NCBI RefSeq assembly: GCF_002237365.1
Contig: NZ_NMUO01000035.1
Span: forward strand, 1 to 34,324
Direction: 5' to 3'
DNA: 34,324 nucleotides
From: Zobellella denitrificans
Lineage (GTDB): Bacteria; Pseudomonadota; Gammaproteobacteria; Enterobacterales; Aeromonadaceae
Program-made: the position numbers and the translations under genes
Notes under the pieces: model-generated
Told to the model about the DNA's origin: nothing
Seen by the model: the letters and a program-made list of their open reading frames with translations, nothing else
Databases searched by the model: none
Shown: in pieces, positions 1 to 8,087 of the stretch
Layout: every line of letters begins with the position of its first letter
How positions within the stretch are numbered: the stretch's first letter is position 1

Positions 1-865
1 CTTCCGGATGCCCCGGCCGCCACTCGGCCAGGCGCGCCGCCAGCAGTGCCACGAAGTCGTCGGCGATGGCCGGCGTCACCACCAGGCCCCGCGCTTCAAT
101 GCCTTGCTGACCGGCGTTGCCCAGCCGCGCCAGCAGCACCGCGTCCACCGCCGCCTCCAGATCCGCGTCGTCCAGTACCAGGTGCAGCTCGGCCTCGTCC
201 AGTTCCAGTTCCACCTTCTTCAGTTGTTGCCCGGCCAGGGCCGCCAGCCTGGCGCCGTCTTCCCGGTTGCCGCCGAAGGCCAGGCCGCTCACCCGGGGAT
301 CCCGGATCAGTTCGGCTACCCGGGCCTGGTCGATGGCCAGGCTGGTGACCAACCCTGCCGGCACTTGCGCCGCCTCCATCAGGGCCGCGATCTCCCGGGC
401 GCAGCCGGGCAGGTTATCGGCCAGCTTCAGCAGCACGGCGTTGCCGGCCATCAGGGTCGGCGCCAGCACGCGGAACAGTTGCCACAGGGGAAAGTGCCAG
501 GAGCCGAGCAACAGCACCACGCCCAGGGGCTCGAAGGTGACCGGGCTGCGCGCCAGCGGCAGCATGGCCTGGCCGTGGGCGGCGAAGTAGGCGCATTCCC
601 GGGCACAGCGGTCCACCTCGGCCAGGGACTCGCTCAGCAGCTTGCCCATCTCCCGGGTGATGCACAGGGCCAGCCGCTCCCGGTTGGCCGAAAGCTGGGC
701 GGCCACCTGGTTGAGCAGGGCGGCGCGCTCGGCGAAAGGGCGATGCCGCCACCCTTCGGCCGCCTCGGCGCTTTGTTGCAGGCGGCGCTCCAGCTGGTCA
801 GCATCCAGTGCCTCGAACCGGCCGTTCTGCCGGCCGGTGGCCGGGTTGAAGGAAATAAATGTCAT
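1..865 (-). CDS. Aldehyde dehydrogenase-family protein, N-terminal 288 residues, catalytic residues lost (partial at window edge)
   Basis: The frame is open from an ATG at 865 (AGAGGA ribosome site 7 nt upstream) to the window edge, so the C-terminus is not seen. The fold is the NAD(P)-dependent aldehyde dehydrogenase superfamily: an N-terminal FNPATG segment, GNAVLLK at about 141-147, and LKKVELEL near 215-222. Key positions are altered. The usual PWNFP is SWHFP (His124 replaces the oxyanion Asn). The ELGG motif is E221-L-D-E. The nucleophile motif NxGQxC is NAGQQG, with Gly255 (codon 101-103) where the catalytic Cys belongs. Without Cys the protein should not oxidise aldehydes by the family mechanism. 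The frame has no stops and looks maintained, so a pseudoenzyme is more likely than a fresh pseudogene. It is divergent from the SulP gene at 1098. Family is confident; function is unknown. Confidence 0.8.
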   Translation of the reverse strand, partial: MTFISFNPATGRQNGRFEALDADQLERRLQQSAEAAEGWRHRPFAERAALLNQVAAQLSANRERLALCITREMGKLLSESLAEVDRCARECAYFAAHGQAMLPLARSPVTFEPLGVVLLLGSWHFPLWQLFRVLAPTLMAGNAVLLKLADNLPGCAREIAALMEAAQVPAGLVTSLAIDQARVAELIRDPRVSGLAFGGNREDGARLAALAGQQLKKVELELDEAELHLVLDDADLEAAVDAVLLARLGNAGQQGIEARGLVVTPAIADDFVALLAARLAEWRPGHPE

Positions 866-1097
866 GGTGCCGTCCTCTTGTCCTTGCCGCCGCCCGGCGG
901 GCGGTTCCGTCCTGGTTCGACGTTACCGGGCACCAGGGGGAGCAACAAAGGCCAGTTATCACCCCGGGATAGAGCCAGCCATGCCGGCAGGCGGGAGTCG
1001 GCCCCTCACGGAACTGTCATCCGGTCGCAGACATGTTTTAATAAGCAGTATCCGGTGGGACTGGTTCCCACCCTGGCCGCAGCAAGGGGGATTGGGC

Positions 1098-2891
1098 ATG
1101 AACAACAGGGGCAAGGACAAAACGGCCTGGATGCGGCTCCTGCCTTTTCTGCAATGGGCACCCATGGTAAATGGCCGCACCCTGCACGCCGATGCCCTGG
1201 CCGGCCTGACCAATGCGATCATTGTGCTGCCCCAGGGCGTGGCCTATGCGCTGATCGTCGGCCTGCCCCCCGAGTTCGGCCTTTATGCCGCCATCATACC
1301 GGCCATCATCGCCGCCCTGTTCGGCTCCTCCTGGCACCTGATCTCCGGGCCGACCGCCGCCCTGTCCATCGTCGTCTTCACCACCATCAGCCCCCTGGCC
1401 TCCCCCGGTTCGGCCGAGTTCATCCGTATGGCGCTGACCCTGACCCTGCTGGCGGGGCTGTTCCAGTTGGCCCTGGCCACCGCCCGGCTGGGGGTGCTGG
1501 TCAACTTCGTCTCCCATTCGGTGGTGCTCGGCTTCACCGCCGGCGCCGCCCTGGTGATCGGCTCCAGCCAACTGCAGAATGTTTTCGGGCTGGCGGTGCC
1601 GACCGACGGCTCGGTGGCCGACCAGTGGTGGCAATGGCTGCAGCACCTGCCCGAGACCCACCTGCCCAGCCTGGCGGTGGCCCTGGTCAGCCTGCTCGGC
1701 TGCGTACTGATCAAACGCTTCCGTCCCCGCTGGCCCAACATGCTGCTGGCGCTGGTGCTGGCCAGCCTGCTGGCCTGGGTACTGGACCCCGGCGGCGAGC
1801 GGATCGCCCTGGTGGGCGCCATTCCCGCCGCCCTGCCCCCCTTCAGCCTGCCCGATCTCAGTTTCGGCGCCCTCAGTGCCCTGGGGCCGGGGGCGCTGGC
1901 CATCGGCCTGCTCGGCCTGGTGGAGGCGGTGTCCATCGCCCGGGCCGTGGCCAGCCGCTCCCACCAGCGGCTGGACGGCAACCAGGAGTTTGTCGGCCAG
2001 GGGCTGTCGAATGTGGTCGGCGCCTTTTTCTCCTGCTATGTGTCGTCCGGCTCCTTTACCCGCACCGGGGTCAACTACACCTCCGGCGCCCGCACCCCGC
2101 TGGCGGCCATTTTCGCCGGGTTCTGGCTGCTGCTGATCCTGCTGCTGTTTTCCGAGCTCACCGCCTGGCTGCCCATGCCCGCCATGGCCGGCCTGCTGCT
2201 GGTGGTGGCCTGGAACCTGATCGACTTCCACCATATCCGGCTGATCGTGCAGGCCGGCAAGTCGGAGGCGGCGGTGCTGCTGACCACCTTCTTCGCCACT
2301 CTCTTCGTCGCCATGGAGTTCGCCATCTACGCCGGGGTGCTGCTGTCCCTGGTGTTCTACCTCAAGCGCACCTCCACCCCGCGCATCGTTTCCATACTGC
2401 CGGATCCGGATGCCAAGCATCCCGTCTTCGTCAGTGCCGAGCAACGCCGCCTGCCCTACTGCCCCCAGTTGCGCATCATCCGCATCGAAGGCTCCCTGTT
2501 CTTCGGGGCGGTCAACCATGTGCAGGAGTACCTGCAGAGCATCCGCGAACCCCGGCTGCTGATCGTGGGCAGCGGCATCAACTTCGTGGACATCGTCGGC
2601 GCCGAGATGCTGGTGCAGGAGGCCCAGCGTCGCCGGGCCGAGGGCGGCGATCTGTACTTTTCCAACCTCAAGGAGGGGGTCAGCCGCTTTCTGGCCCGCA
2701 ACAACCTGCTCGAGGAGATAGGCGAGGATCATGTCTTTCCCAACAAGGGCCGGGCCATCCACCACATCTACGACCGGCTGGATCCGGCGGTATGCAAGAC
2801 CTGCACCGCCCGCATCTTTCGGGAGTGCCATATCGCCCCGCCCGGCGAGTTGCCCTCCCCCGAGGAGGTGATTGCCCGGCAGCCGGCCTAG
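1098..2891 (+). CDS. SulP family inorganic anion transporter with C-terminal STAS domain
   Basis: 597 residues from the ATG at 1098, preceded by AAGGGGG. An in-frame start far upstream (642) was rejected because the extension reads through the divergent promoter region and lacks SulP similarity. The membrane domain begins with the SulP signature around 'GVAYALIVGLPPEFGLYAA' and 'SGPTAALS', then a run of hydrophobic helices to about residue 430. A STAS domain begins near residue 455. The tail has C566-x2-C569-x7-C577, a possible metal or redox site. SulP proteins carry sulfate, bicarbonate or other anions, usually with H+ or Na+; the substrate cannot be read from sequence. It could serve sulfate or sulfite movement for the taurine genes downstream, but nothing here links it to that cluster. 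Confidence 0.88.
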   Translation: MNNRGKDKTAWMRLLPFLQWAPMVNGRTLHADALAGLTNAIIVLPQGVAYALIVGLPPEFGLYAAIIPAIIAALFGSSWHLISGPTAALSIVVFTTISPLASPGSAEFIRMALTLTLLAGLFQLALATARLGVLVNFVSHSVVLGFTAGAALVIGSSQLQNVFGLAVPTDGSVADQWWQWLQHLPETHLPSLAVALVSLLGCVLIKRFRPRWPNMLLALVLASLLAWVLDPGGERIALVGAIPAALPPFSLPDLSFGALSALGPGALAIGLLGLVEAVSIARAVASRSHQRLDGNQEFVGQGLSNVVGAFFSCYVSSGSFTRTGVNYTSGARTPLAAIFAGFWLLLILLLFSELTAWLPMPAMAGLLLVVAWNLIDFHHIRLIVQAGKSEAAVLLTTFFATLFVAMEFAIYAGVLLSLVFYLKRTSTPRIVSILPDPDAKHPVFVSAEQRRLPYCPQLRIIRIEGSLFFGAVNHVQEYLQSIREPRLLIVGSGINFVDIVGAEMLVQEAQRRRAEGGDLYFSNLKEGVSRFLARNNLLEEIGEDHVFPNKGRAIHHIYDRLDPAVCKTCTARIFRECHIAPPGELPSPEEVIARQPA

Positions 2892-3000
2892 CCCCTGGCC
2901 GCATCCCCTCCCGCCAACTGGCCCTGTGCGGGCGGGGACCGCCGGTTACACTGGTTACATCTTGTTTACCACCCAGTTTCAGCCAGCGAGGCCAAGCCCC

Positions 3001-3981
3001 ATGACAGATCTGATCCACGAGCGACCCAGCCGGCGGGTGTCGGTACGCGAGCTGTTCCATATCGACGCCGACCTCGAGGTGCCGGTGTTCGAGCACCGGG
3101 ACGAGCACGTACCCGAGGCGGATCCCGCCTACTGCTTCAACCCGGACGTGACCCTGGCCATTCTCGCCGGCTTCACCCGCAACCGGCGGGTGCTGATCCA
3201 GGGACTGCACGGCACCGGCAAGTCCACCCATATCGAGCAGGTGGCCGCCCGCCTCAACTGGCCCTGCGTGCGCATCAACCTGGACGGCCACATCAGCCGG
3301 CTGGACCTGGTGGGCAAGGACACCATAGTGCTGGAGGACGGCAAGCAGATCACCCGCTTCCAGGAAGGCATGGTGCCCTGGGCCCTGCGCCGGCCGGTGG
3401 CGCTGATCTTCGACGAGTTCGACGCCGGCCGCCCGGACGTGATGTTCGTGATCCAGCGCATCCTGGAGCAGGACGGCAAGTTCACCCTGCTCGACCAGAA
3501 CCAGGTGATCAGCCCCCATCCCTATTTCCGGCTGTTCGCCACCGCCAACACCGTGGGCCTGGGCAACGCCAATGGCCTCTACCACGGCACCCAGCAGGTC
3601 AACCAGGCCCAGATGGATCGCTGGAACATCGTCGCCAGCCTCGACTACCTGCCCCGGGAAGACGAGATCCGCATCGTGCAGGGCAAGGTGCCCCGTTATG
3701 CGGATGAACGTGGCCGCCAGTTGATCAGCAGCATGGTGGCGGTGGCCGAGCTGACCCGGGCCGGCTTCGCCGCCGGGGATCTGTCCACCCTGATGTCGCC
3801 GCGCACCCTGATCGCCTGGGCGGAAAACACCGAGATCTTCGGCGATCCGGCACTGGCCTTCCGGCTTTCCTTCCTCAACAAGTGCGACGAGGCGGAGCGC
3901 GGGCTGGTGGCGGAATATTACCAACGCTGCTTCGATCAGGAACTGGCCGAATCCCAGCCCCTGCGGCTGGCGATGATATAA
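3001..3981 (+). CDS. cobS: CobS-type AAA+ ATPase, cobaltochelatase subunit
   Basis: 326 residues from the ATG at 3001, close to the usual CobS length; a longer upstream reading overlaps the SulP end and was rejected. Walker A is GLHGTGKS at 68-75 and Walker B is in VALIFDEFD at 133-141, followed by the sensor segment with ATANTVGLG. The N-terminal half (VSVRELFHID...VPEADPAYCF) matches CobS rather than general MoxR proteins. In aerobic cobalamin synthesis CobS and CobT form an ATP-driven chaperone-like complex that works with CobN to insert cobalt into hydrogenobyrinate diamide. It is followed by cobT on the same strand, with a 337-bp repeat element between them. No CobN or other cobalamin gene is in the window, so an alternative metal-insertion or protein-remodelling role is possible. 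Confidence 0.9.
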   Translation: MTDLIHERPSRRVSVRELFHIDADLEVPVFEHRDEHVPEADPAYCFNPDVTLAILAGFTRNRRVLIQGLHGTGKSTHIEQVAARLNWPCVRINLDGHISRLDLVGKDTIVLEDGKQITRFQEGMVPWALRRPVALIFDEFDAGRPDVMFVIQRILEQDGKFTLLDQNQVISPHPYFRLFATANTVGLGNANGLYHGTQQVNQAQMDRWNIVASLDYLPREDEIRIVQGKVPRYADERGRQLISSMVAVAELTRAGFAAGDLSTLMSPRTLIAWAENTEIFGDPALAFRLSFLNKCDEAERGLVAEYYQRCFDQELAESQPLRLAMI

Positions 3982-4005
3982 GCGCCTGTGTGCGATCTGT
4001 AACAC

Positions 4006-4342
4006 TCGGCCAAAGCGTACTGCTCCGCCGACACGCCGTAAATCCATCCATGGAGGCTCCGCCGCGCCATCCCTGGCGCGGAGGGTCGGCGGAGCAGCAC
4101 CCTTTGTCCTCCTCAACGTTCAGCGTCGCCGGTTGGCGCGATCATCAGACCACGACGGGGCTGGGAAGAGGCAATAGGGATTGCCTCCACCGACCGTCAC
4201 ATGCCAGGGGGCGCGAAGCGCCTAGCACCGCCGCCAGCATCGCGAAGCGATGATACGGCGGTTTCCGCGACATCCGGCATGTGCCGAGCGTCACAGGGAT
4301 GTGCTTGCAGCGTGTCGGTGGAGGTAGCCCTTTTGCCTCTTC
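4006..4342 (+). repeat. Palindromic repeat copy R1 (two modules, expanded loop), between cobS and cobT
   Basis: Module A (about 4006-4110) starts TCGGCCAAAG and ends CCCTTTGTCC. Its arms CTGCTCCGCCGAC and GTCGGCGGAGCAG pair, with an inner hairpin CTCCGCCGCGCCA/TGGCGCGGAG. Module B (about 4168-4342) starts GAGGCAATAGGG and ends CTTTTGCCTC, with arms CCTCCACCGAC and GTCGGTGGAGG. Inside module B the CACATGCC/GGCATGTG hairpin has been opened by an insert containing GGCGCGAAGCGCC, then ACCGCCG (4227) pairing with CGGCGGT (4256), which encloses CATCGC-GAA-GCGATG (4238-4252). The same family recurs at 10087, 13031, 17171 and 22593. No gene is apparent in the 419-base gap from 3982 to 4400; short open frames there are by-products of the palindromes. 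Confidence 0.9.
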
Positions 4343-4400
4343 TTCAGGGCAACAGCGAACACGGCCCGAACCCAGCCGCATCATCAACGGGATGGAAACC

Positions 4401-6164
4401 ATGACCACCACCTCCAATTCACCCCAGGATCCGGCCGCCGCCGCCCGTCGCCAGCAGCGGCTGGAAGAACTCTGCGCCGCCCTGATCCGCGCCCAGTCGG
4501 CCCAGCCGGCGGTGCGCTACCGGGGCCACCAGCTGGAATGGCAGGGCCGCCCCTACCCCCTGCGCGCGCCCCATCTGCACCCGGAGCCGGGCCTGGACGA
4601 TCTGGGCTCCTTTCGCGGCGTCGCCGACGCCATCGCCCTGCGCCTGCGCCACCAGGATCCCGCCCTGCACTTGCACTGGCTGCCGGCCCCGCCGGTCGCC
4701 CGCCTGGTGTTCGAGCTGCTGGAACAGCTCCGGGTGGAATCCCTGGTCGAGGACCATCACCCGGGCAGCCGCCGCAACCTGCACCACCGCTTCAGCGCCT
4801 GGAGCAACCAGTTCCTGGCCTCGGGCCAGACCGAAAGCCATGTGGGCCTGCTGCTGTTCACCCTGGCCATGATGAGCTGGGTCCAGCTCGGCGGCGGCCC
4901 GCTGGATGAGCCGACCGAGATGCTGATCGAGTCCACCCGCATGTTCCTGCTGCGGGAAATCGGCCCCGCCTTCGGCCTGCTGCGCCGCCATCGCCAGGAT
5001 CAGGGTGCCTTCGCCAAGCCCGCCCTCGACATCGCCCTCTGCCTGCACGAACTGGTGGACGGGCTGCAGCAGCGGCTGGCGGCGGACGGCAAGGCCGAGC
5101 CCTTGAGTGAAGACACCAGGAAGGCCTTCGGCCTCTTGCTGGAGCTGGAGGGAGAGGGCGACCAGGGGCCGGGCAGCAGCCCGGCGGAACAGCAGGCCCG
5201 CCTGCGCCAGGCGGCCGAACACCTCGCCTACCGCATCTACAGCGACCGCTTCGACCGGGAGTGGCCCGCCCACCGGCGGGTGCGCCCCGAGCTGCTCGGC
5301 CGGCTGCGCGACAGCCTGGACCAACGCATCCGCGAGCAGGGCCTCAACCTCAACCTGCTCACCAAGAAGCTGCGCCGGCTGCTGGCCAGCCCCGTCGAGC
5401 AGGGCTGGCGCTTCGGCGAGGAGGAAGGCCGGCTCGACGGCCGGCGGCTGCCAACCCTGGTCACCTCCCTGGCCGACCGGCGGGTGTTCAAGCAGGAGTG
5501 CCGGCAGCCCCGGGCAGAGGCGGCGGTGACCTTTCTGATCGACAACTCCGGCTCCATGCGTCCGCACATGGAGAGCATCGCCATGCTGGTGGACAGCCTG
5601 GCCCGGGCCCTGGAGCGGGTCGGTGCCCGGGTGGAGATACTGGGTTTTACCACCGGCCACTGGAACGGCGGCCAGCCGCTGCGCCAGTGGCAGCGCGACG
5701 GGCGCCCGCCGGAGCCGGGCCGGCTCAACGAACGCTGCCATGTCGTCTACAAGGCGGCACAGCTGCCCTGGCGTCGGGCCAGGAAGGACATCGCCGCCCT
5801 GCTCAAGGGCGATCTGTTCCGCGAGGGGCTGGACGGCGAGGCCCTGCTGTGGGCCGAACAGCGGCTGCTGGCGCTGCCGGCGCGGGAGCGGCTGCTGCTG
5901 GTGATCTCCGACGGCTGCCCCATGGACACCGCCACCCGCCAGGCCAACCGCCAGGACATCCTCGACCTGCACCTGCGCCAGGTCGCCAGCCGGCTGGAGC
6001 GGGAGGGACGGCTCGCGCTCTGCGCCCTGGGGGTGGGGCTGGATCTGAGCGGCTATTACCGCCACAGCCAGTTGCTGGATCTGGACCAGGCCCTCGATAA
6101 CAGGGTATTCGATGAGGTCCTGTCCCTGCTGGCCAAAGCGCGCGCGCCAGGCCGCCACAGTTAA
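4401..6164 (+). CDS. cobT: CobT-type VWA-domain protein, cobaltochelatase subunit
   Basis: 587 residues from the ATG at 4401, which has GGATGG six bases upstream; the ATG at 4392 is a possible alternative, adding three residues. The C-terminal VWA domain has an intact metal-ion-dependent adhesion site, D381-N-S383-G-S385 (FLIDNSGSM), followed by LLLVISDGCPMDT. The N-terminal half is the CobT helical region (HRFSAWSNQ...). A linker near residues 250-270 is short and only weakly acidic compared with the long acidic spacer of classical CobT. With CobS at 3001 it would form the AAA+/VWA pair that energises CobN. The pair is separated by repeat R1 but shares strand and order with known cobS-cobT units, so co-transcription is likely. 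Cobalt chelation itself is inferred, as CobN is absent here. Confidence 0.88.
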   Translation: MTTTSNSPQDPAAAARRQQRLEELCAALIRAQSAQPAVRYRGHQLEWQGRPYPLRAPHLHPEPGLDDLGSFRGVADAIALRLRHQDPALHLHWLPAPPVARLVFELLEQLRVESLVEDHHPGSRRNLHHRFSAWSNQFLASGQTESHVGLLLFTLAMMSWVQLGGGPLDEPTEMLIESTRMFLLREIGPAFGLLRRHRQDQGAFAKPALDIALCLHELVDGLQQRLAADGKAEPLSEDTRKAFGLLLELEGEGDQGPGSSPAEQQARLRQAAEHLAYRIYSDRFDREWPAHRRVRPELLGRLRDSLDQRIREQGLNLNLLTKKLRRLLASPVEQGWRFGEEEGRLDGRRLPTLVTSLADRRVFKQECRQPRAEAAVTFLIDNSGSMRPHMESIAMLVDSLARALERVGARVEILGFTTGHWNGGQPLRQWQRDGRPPEPGRLNERCHVVYKAAQLPWRRARKDIAALLKGDLFREGLDGEALLWAEQRLLALPARERLLLVISDGCPMDTATRQANRQDILDLHLRQVASRLEREGRLALCALGVGLDLSGYYRHSQLLDLDQALDNRVFDEVLSLLAKARAPGRHS

Positions 6165-6217
6165 CAAAATATTTACAAAATCGTTTTTTAATTTATTGAT
6201 TTTAATGTACTTTTCAC

Positions 6218-6250
6218 CTGGCCCCAGCATGAAAAGGGAAGTGGTCCTAA
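6218..6250 (+). promoter_or_regulatory. Probable TauR operator upstream of the TRAP transporter genes
   Basis: CTGGCCCCAG (6218-6227) and GTGGTCCTAA (6241-6250) are direct repeats separated by 13 bases, 23 bp start to start. The same arrangement, with related decamers, occurs before xsc (15370-15402) and tauX (19316-19348). MocR-type regulators such as TauR are known to bind direct repeats, and CTGGAC-YTAA type sites are recalled for Rhodobacter TauR. The site is about 190 bp before dctP, within a partly AT-rich 273-bp gap. Assignment to TauR is inference. Confidence 0.6.
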
Positions 6251-6437
6251 CCATTTCGGCGGCCTCATTTCAAGATGAACCTCAAGCCCGCTTCGGCGGG
6301 CCCGAATCAACCAGACGCCATTGACCCGCAAGGGGATGGCGGACATCGAGCCAGCAGTGGGCAACCCCGGTTGCCCGGTATCACGGAAGGTCAGCGCCCC
6401 GCCCTCGGCCGGGCCATTGCAACTGGAGCAAGTAGCC

Positions 6438-7454
6438 ATGATATTCAAGCAACGTTTTGTGAAATCCCTGTCCTTCGCCCTCTGCCTGGGCGCCGCCGCG
6501 GCCACCAGCAGCCTGGCCCAGGCCAAAACCTTCAGGGTCGCGGTGGGCGACGGGGCCGGCGGCACCCAGCATGAGCTGGGGCTGAAATTCTCGGAAGAGC
6601 TGAAAGCGCGCACCAACGGCCAGCACGATACCCAAATGTTCCTCAACGGCCAGCTCGGCGACGAGCAGGCCACGGTCAACGACGCCGCCATGGGGCTGCT
6701 CGACTTCTCCATCCTGGCCATCAACAACGTCACCCCCTTCTCCCCCTCGGTGGGCGTGCTGACCCTGCCCTACATGGTGCAGAGCCTGGACGACGCCGTG
6801 GCCCTGACCCAGGGCGAGGTGGGCCAGCAACTGGTGGACAACACGGTGCGCGACGCCGGGGTGCGCATCGTCGGCTGGGCCTATTCCGGTTTCCGGGTGC
6901 TGACCAACTCCAAGCAGCCGGTGCAGAGCCTGAGTGACCTCAAGGCGCTCAAGGTACGGGTGCCCAACAACGAGATCATGATCGACACCTACCGCGCCTG
7001 GGGCATCAACCCCACCCCCATGGCCTGGTCCGAAACCTTTACCGGCCTGCAGCTGGGCGTGGTCGACGGGCAGGACAACCCCTACATCACCGTCTACGCC
7101 ATGAAGTTCGACGAGGTGCAGAAGTACATCACCAATATCCGCTACCTGTTCTCCATTGAGCCGCTGATCATGTCCGAGGCGGTGTTCCAGTCCCAGCCGG
7201 ACGAGGTGCAGCAGGCCATACTGGCGGCGGGCAAGGCGGCCACCGAGCACAGCGCCCGCTGGCTGGTGGAGCAGGAAGACAAGATCAAGGCCGAGCTGAC
7301 CGGCCGCGGCATGGTCATCACCGAGCCCGCCAACGGCGAACGGGAATGGATGGACAACGCCATCAGCAAGGTCTGGCCCAAGTACTACGACAAGCTGGGC
7401 GGCAAGGACAACCTGAACCGCATCCTGCAGTCCCTGGGCCGCGACGCCATCTAA
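6438..7454 (+). CDS. TRAP transporter substrate-binding protein, DctP family (probable taurine TauK)
   Basis: 338 residues from the ATG at 6438 (GGAG ribosome site). Residues 1-29 are a signal peptide (positively charged start, hydrophobic core, cleavage after SLAQA). The mature protein is DctP-like: it has NGQLGDEQA, and the conserved binding-site Arg in LKVRVP followed by MAWSETFTGLQLGVVDGQDNP. This periplasmic protein would capture an organic acid or zwitterion and hand it to the membrane subunits encoded next. Taurine is the suggested ligand because the gene set sits beside taurine catabolism and shares the 23-bp-spaced operator motif with xsc and tauX. Other sulfonates, or a carboxylate, cannot be excluded from sequence alone. 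A strong terminator-like hairpin follows the gene, which would favour excess binding protein over permease. Confidence 0.88.
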   Translation: MIFKQRFVKSLSFALCLGAAAATSSLAQAKTFRVAVGDGAGGTQHELGLKFSEELKARTNGQHDTQMFLNGQLGDEQATVNDAAMGLLDFSILAINNVTPFSPSVGVLTLPYMVQSLDDAVALTQGEVGQQLVDNTVRDAGVRIVGWAYSGFRVLTNSKQPVQSLSDLKALKVRVPNNEIMIDTYRAWGINPTPMAWSETFTGLQLGVVDGQDNPYITVYAMKFDEVQKYITNIRYLFSIEPLIMSEAVFQSQPDEVQQAILAAGKAATEHSARWLVEQEDKIKAELTGRGMVITEPANGEREWMDNAISKVWPKYYDKLGGKDNLNRILQSLGRDAI

Positions 7455-7468
7455 GCCGCCGGCTCAGC

Positions 7469-7503
7469 AAAAATGCACTCGGGCCGCGCCCGGGTGCATT
7501 TTT
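7469..7503 (+). terminator. Intra-operon hairpin terminator/attenuator after the TRAP binding-protein gene
   Basis: AAAAATGCAC-T-CGGGC pairs with GCCCG-G-GTGCATTTTT around a CGC loop: a 16-bp stem with one T:G wobble, and the T-run is the 3' arm. It lies 15 nt after the dctP stop and 18 nt before the dctQ start. It probably lets only part of transcription through and protects the upstream mRNA 3' end. Confidence 0.8.
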
Positions 7504-7520
7504 CTCAGGGAGGAAACGCC

Positions 7521-8072
7521 ATGACCATCGGCAAACTGATCTTCAAGATCCTCGATAACATAGAAAGGGTGATTTGCAGCACCCTGCTCGCCACCTTTGT
7601 GGTGATCCTGTTCATCCAGATTATTTCGCGGCAGCTGTTCAACCACTCCCTGTCCTGGAGTGAGGAATTGTCTACCTACATGTTCGTCTGGTTCGTCTAT
7701 TTCGGCGCCAGCTATGCCACCAAGCTGGCGGCCCACAACAGGGTGACCTTTCAGTTCAAGCTCTTCCCGCCCAAAGTGGCGGTGATCTCGGAGGCCCTGG
7801 CGGACCTGATCTGGGTCTGTTTCAACAGCTACTTCGTCTGGCTGAGCTACGACTTCGTGTTCAACAAGATGAACCTGTTCTGGAAATCCCAGACCCTGGG
7901 TTTTCCTATGAAGTACGTCTACATGATATTGCCCATCGCCTTCGCGCTGATGACGCTGCGCATCCTGCAGGTCAACTACTACAAGCTGGTCAGGGGCATC
8001 GACATCCGGGATCCCGAGTCCCTGGAGGTCGAGAAGTTGATCGAATCCTCGGGCCAACCCAAGTCGAGTTAA
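7521..8072 (+). CDS. TRAP transporter small permease, DctQ family (probable TauL)
   Basis: 183 residues from the ATG at 7521, directly after AGGGAGGAAACGCC; an earlier in-frame start inside the terminator hairpin was rejected. Four hydrophobic segments fit the DctQ topology: about 16-37, 49-68, 90-115 and 133-156. The motif SWSEELSTYMFVWFVYFGA, typical of the family, lies in the second. The small subunit pairs with the large permease at 8088 in the inner membrane. The gap to dctM is 15 bp, so the two are translated from one mRNA. The substrate is not determined by this subunit; see the dctP entry for the taurine argument. Confidence 0.88.
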   Translation: MTIGKLIFKILDNIERVICSTLLATFVVILFIQIISRQLFNHSLSWSEELSTYMFVWFVYFGASYATKLAAHNRVTFQFKLFPPKVAVISEALADLIWVCFNSYFVWLSYDFVFNKMNLFWKSQTLGFPMKYVYMILPIAFALMTLRILQVNYYKLVRGIDIRDPESLEVEKLIESSGQPKSS

Positions 8073-8087
8073 GGCAGGAGCACCCCC

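Noticed and set aside
642-1097. N-terminal extension of the SulP gene from an ATG at 642
   Set aside because: It would overlap the dehydrogenase start and its promoter region, and the extra 152 residues have no SulP character.
8-3004. Very long open frame on the plus strand across the dehydrogenase and SulP genes
   Set aside because: It is a high-GC shadow: its translation is rich in Arg, Gly, Pro, Gln and His with no domain, while the dehydrogenase (minus) and SulP (plus, another frame) give clear family matches over the same bases.
4145-4417. Short open frames inside the repeats (also near 10333, 13223, 22538)
   Set aside because: They arise from the palindromic sequence, recur in shifted frames among copies and have no coding signature.
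6286-6301. GCCCGC-TTCG-GCGGGC hairpin as a cobT terminator
   Set aside because: The stem is perfect, but there is no T-run on either strand and it lies 120 bp past cobT within the dctP upstream region; a terminator call is not supported.
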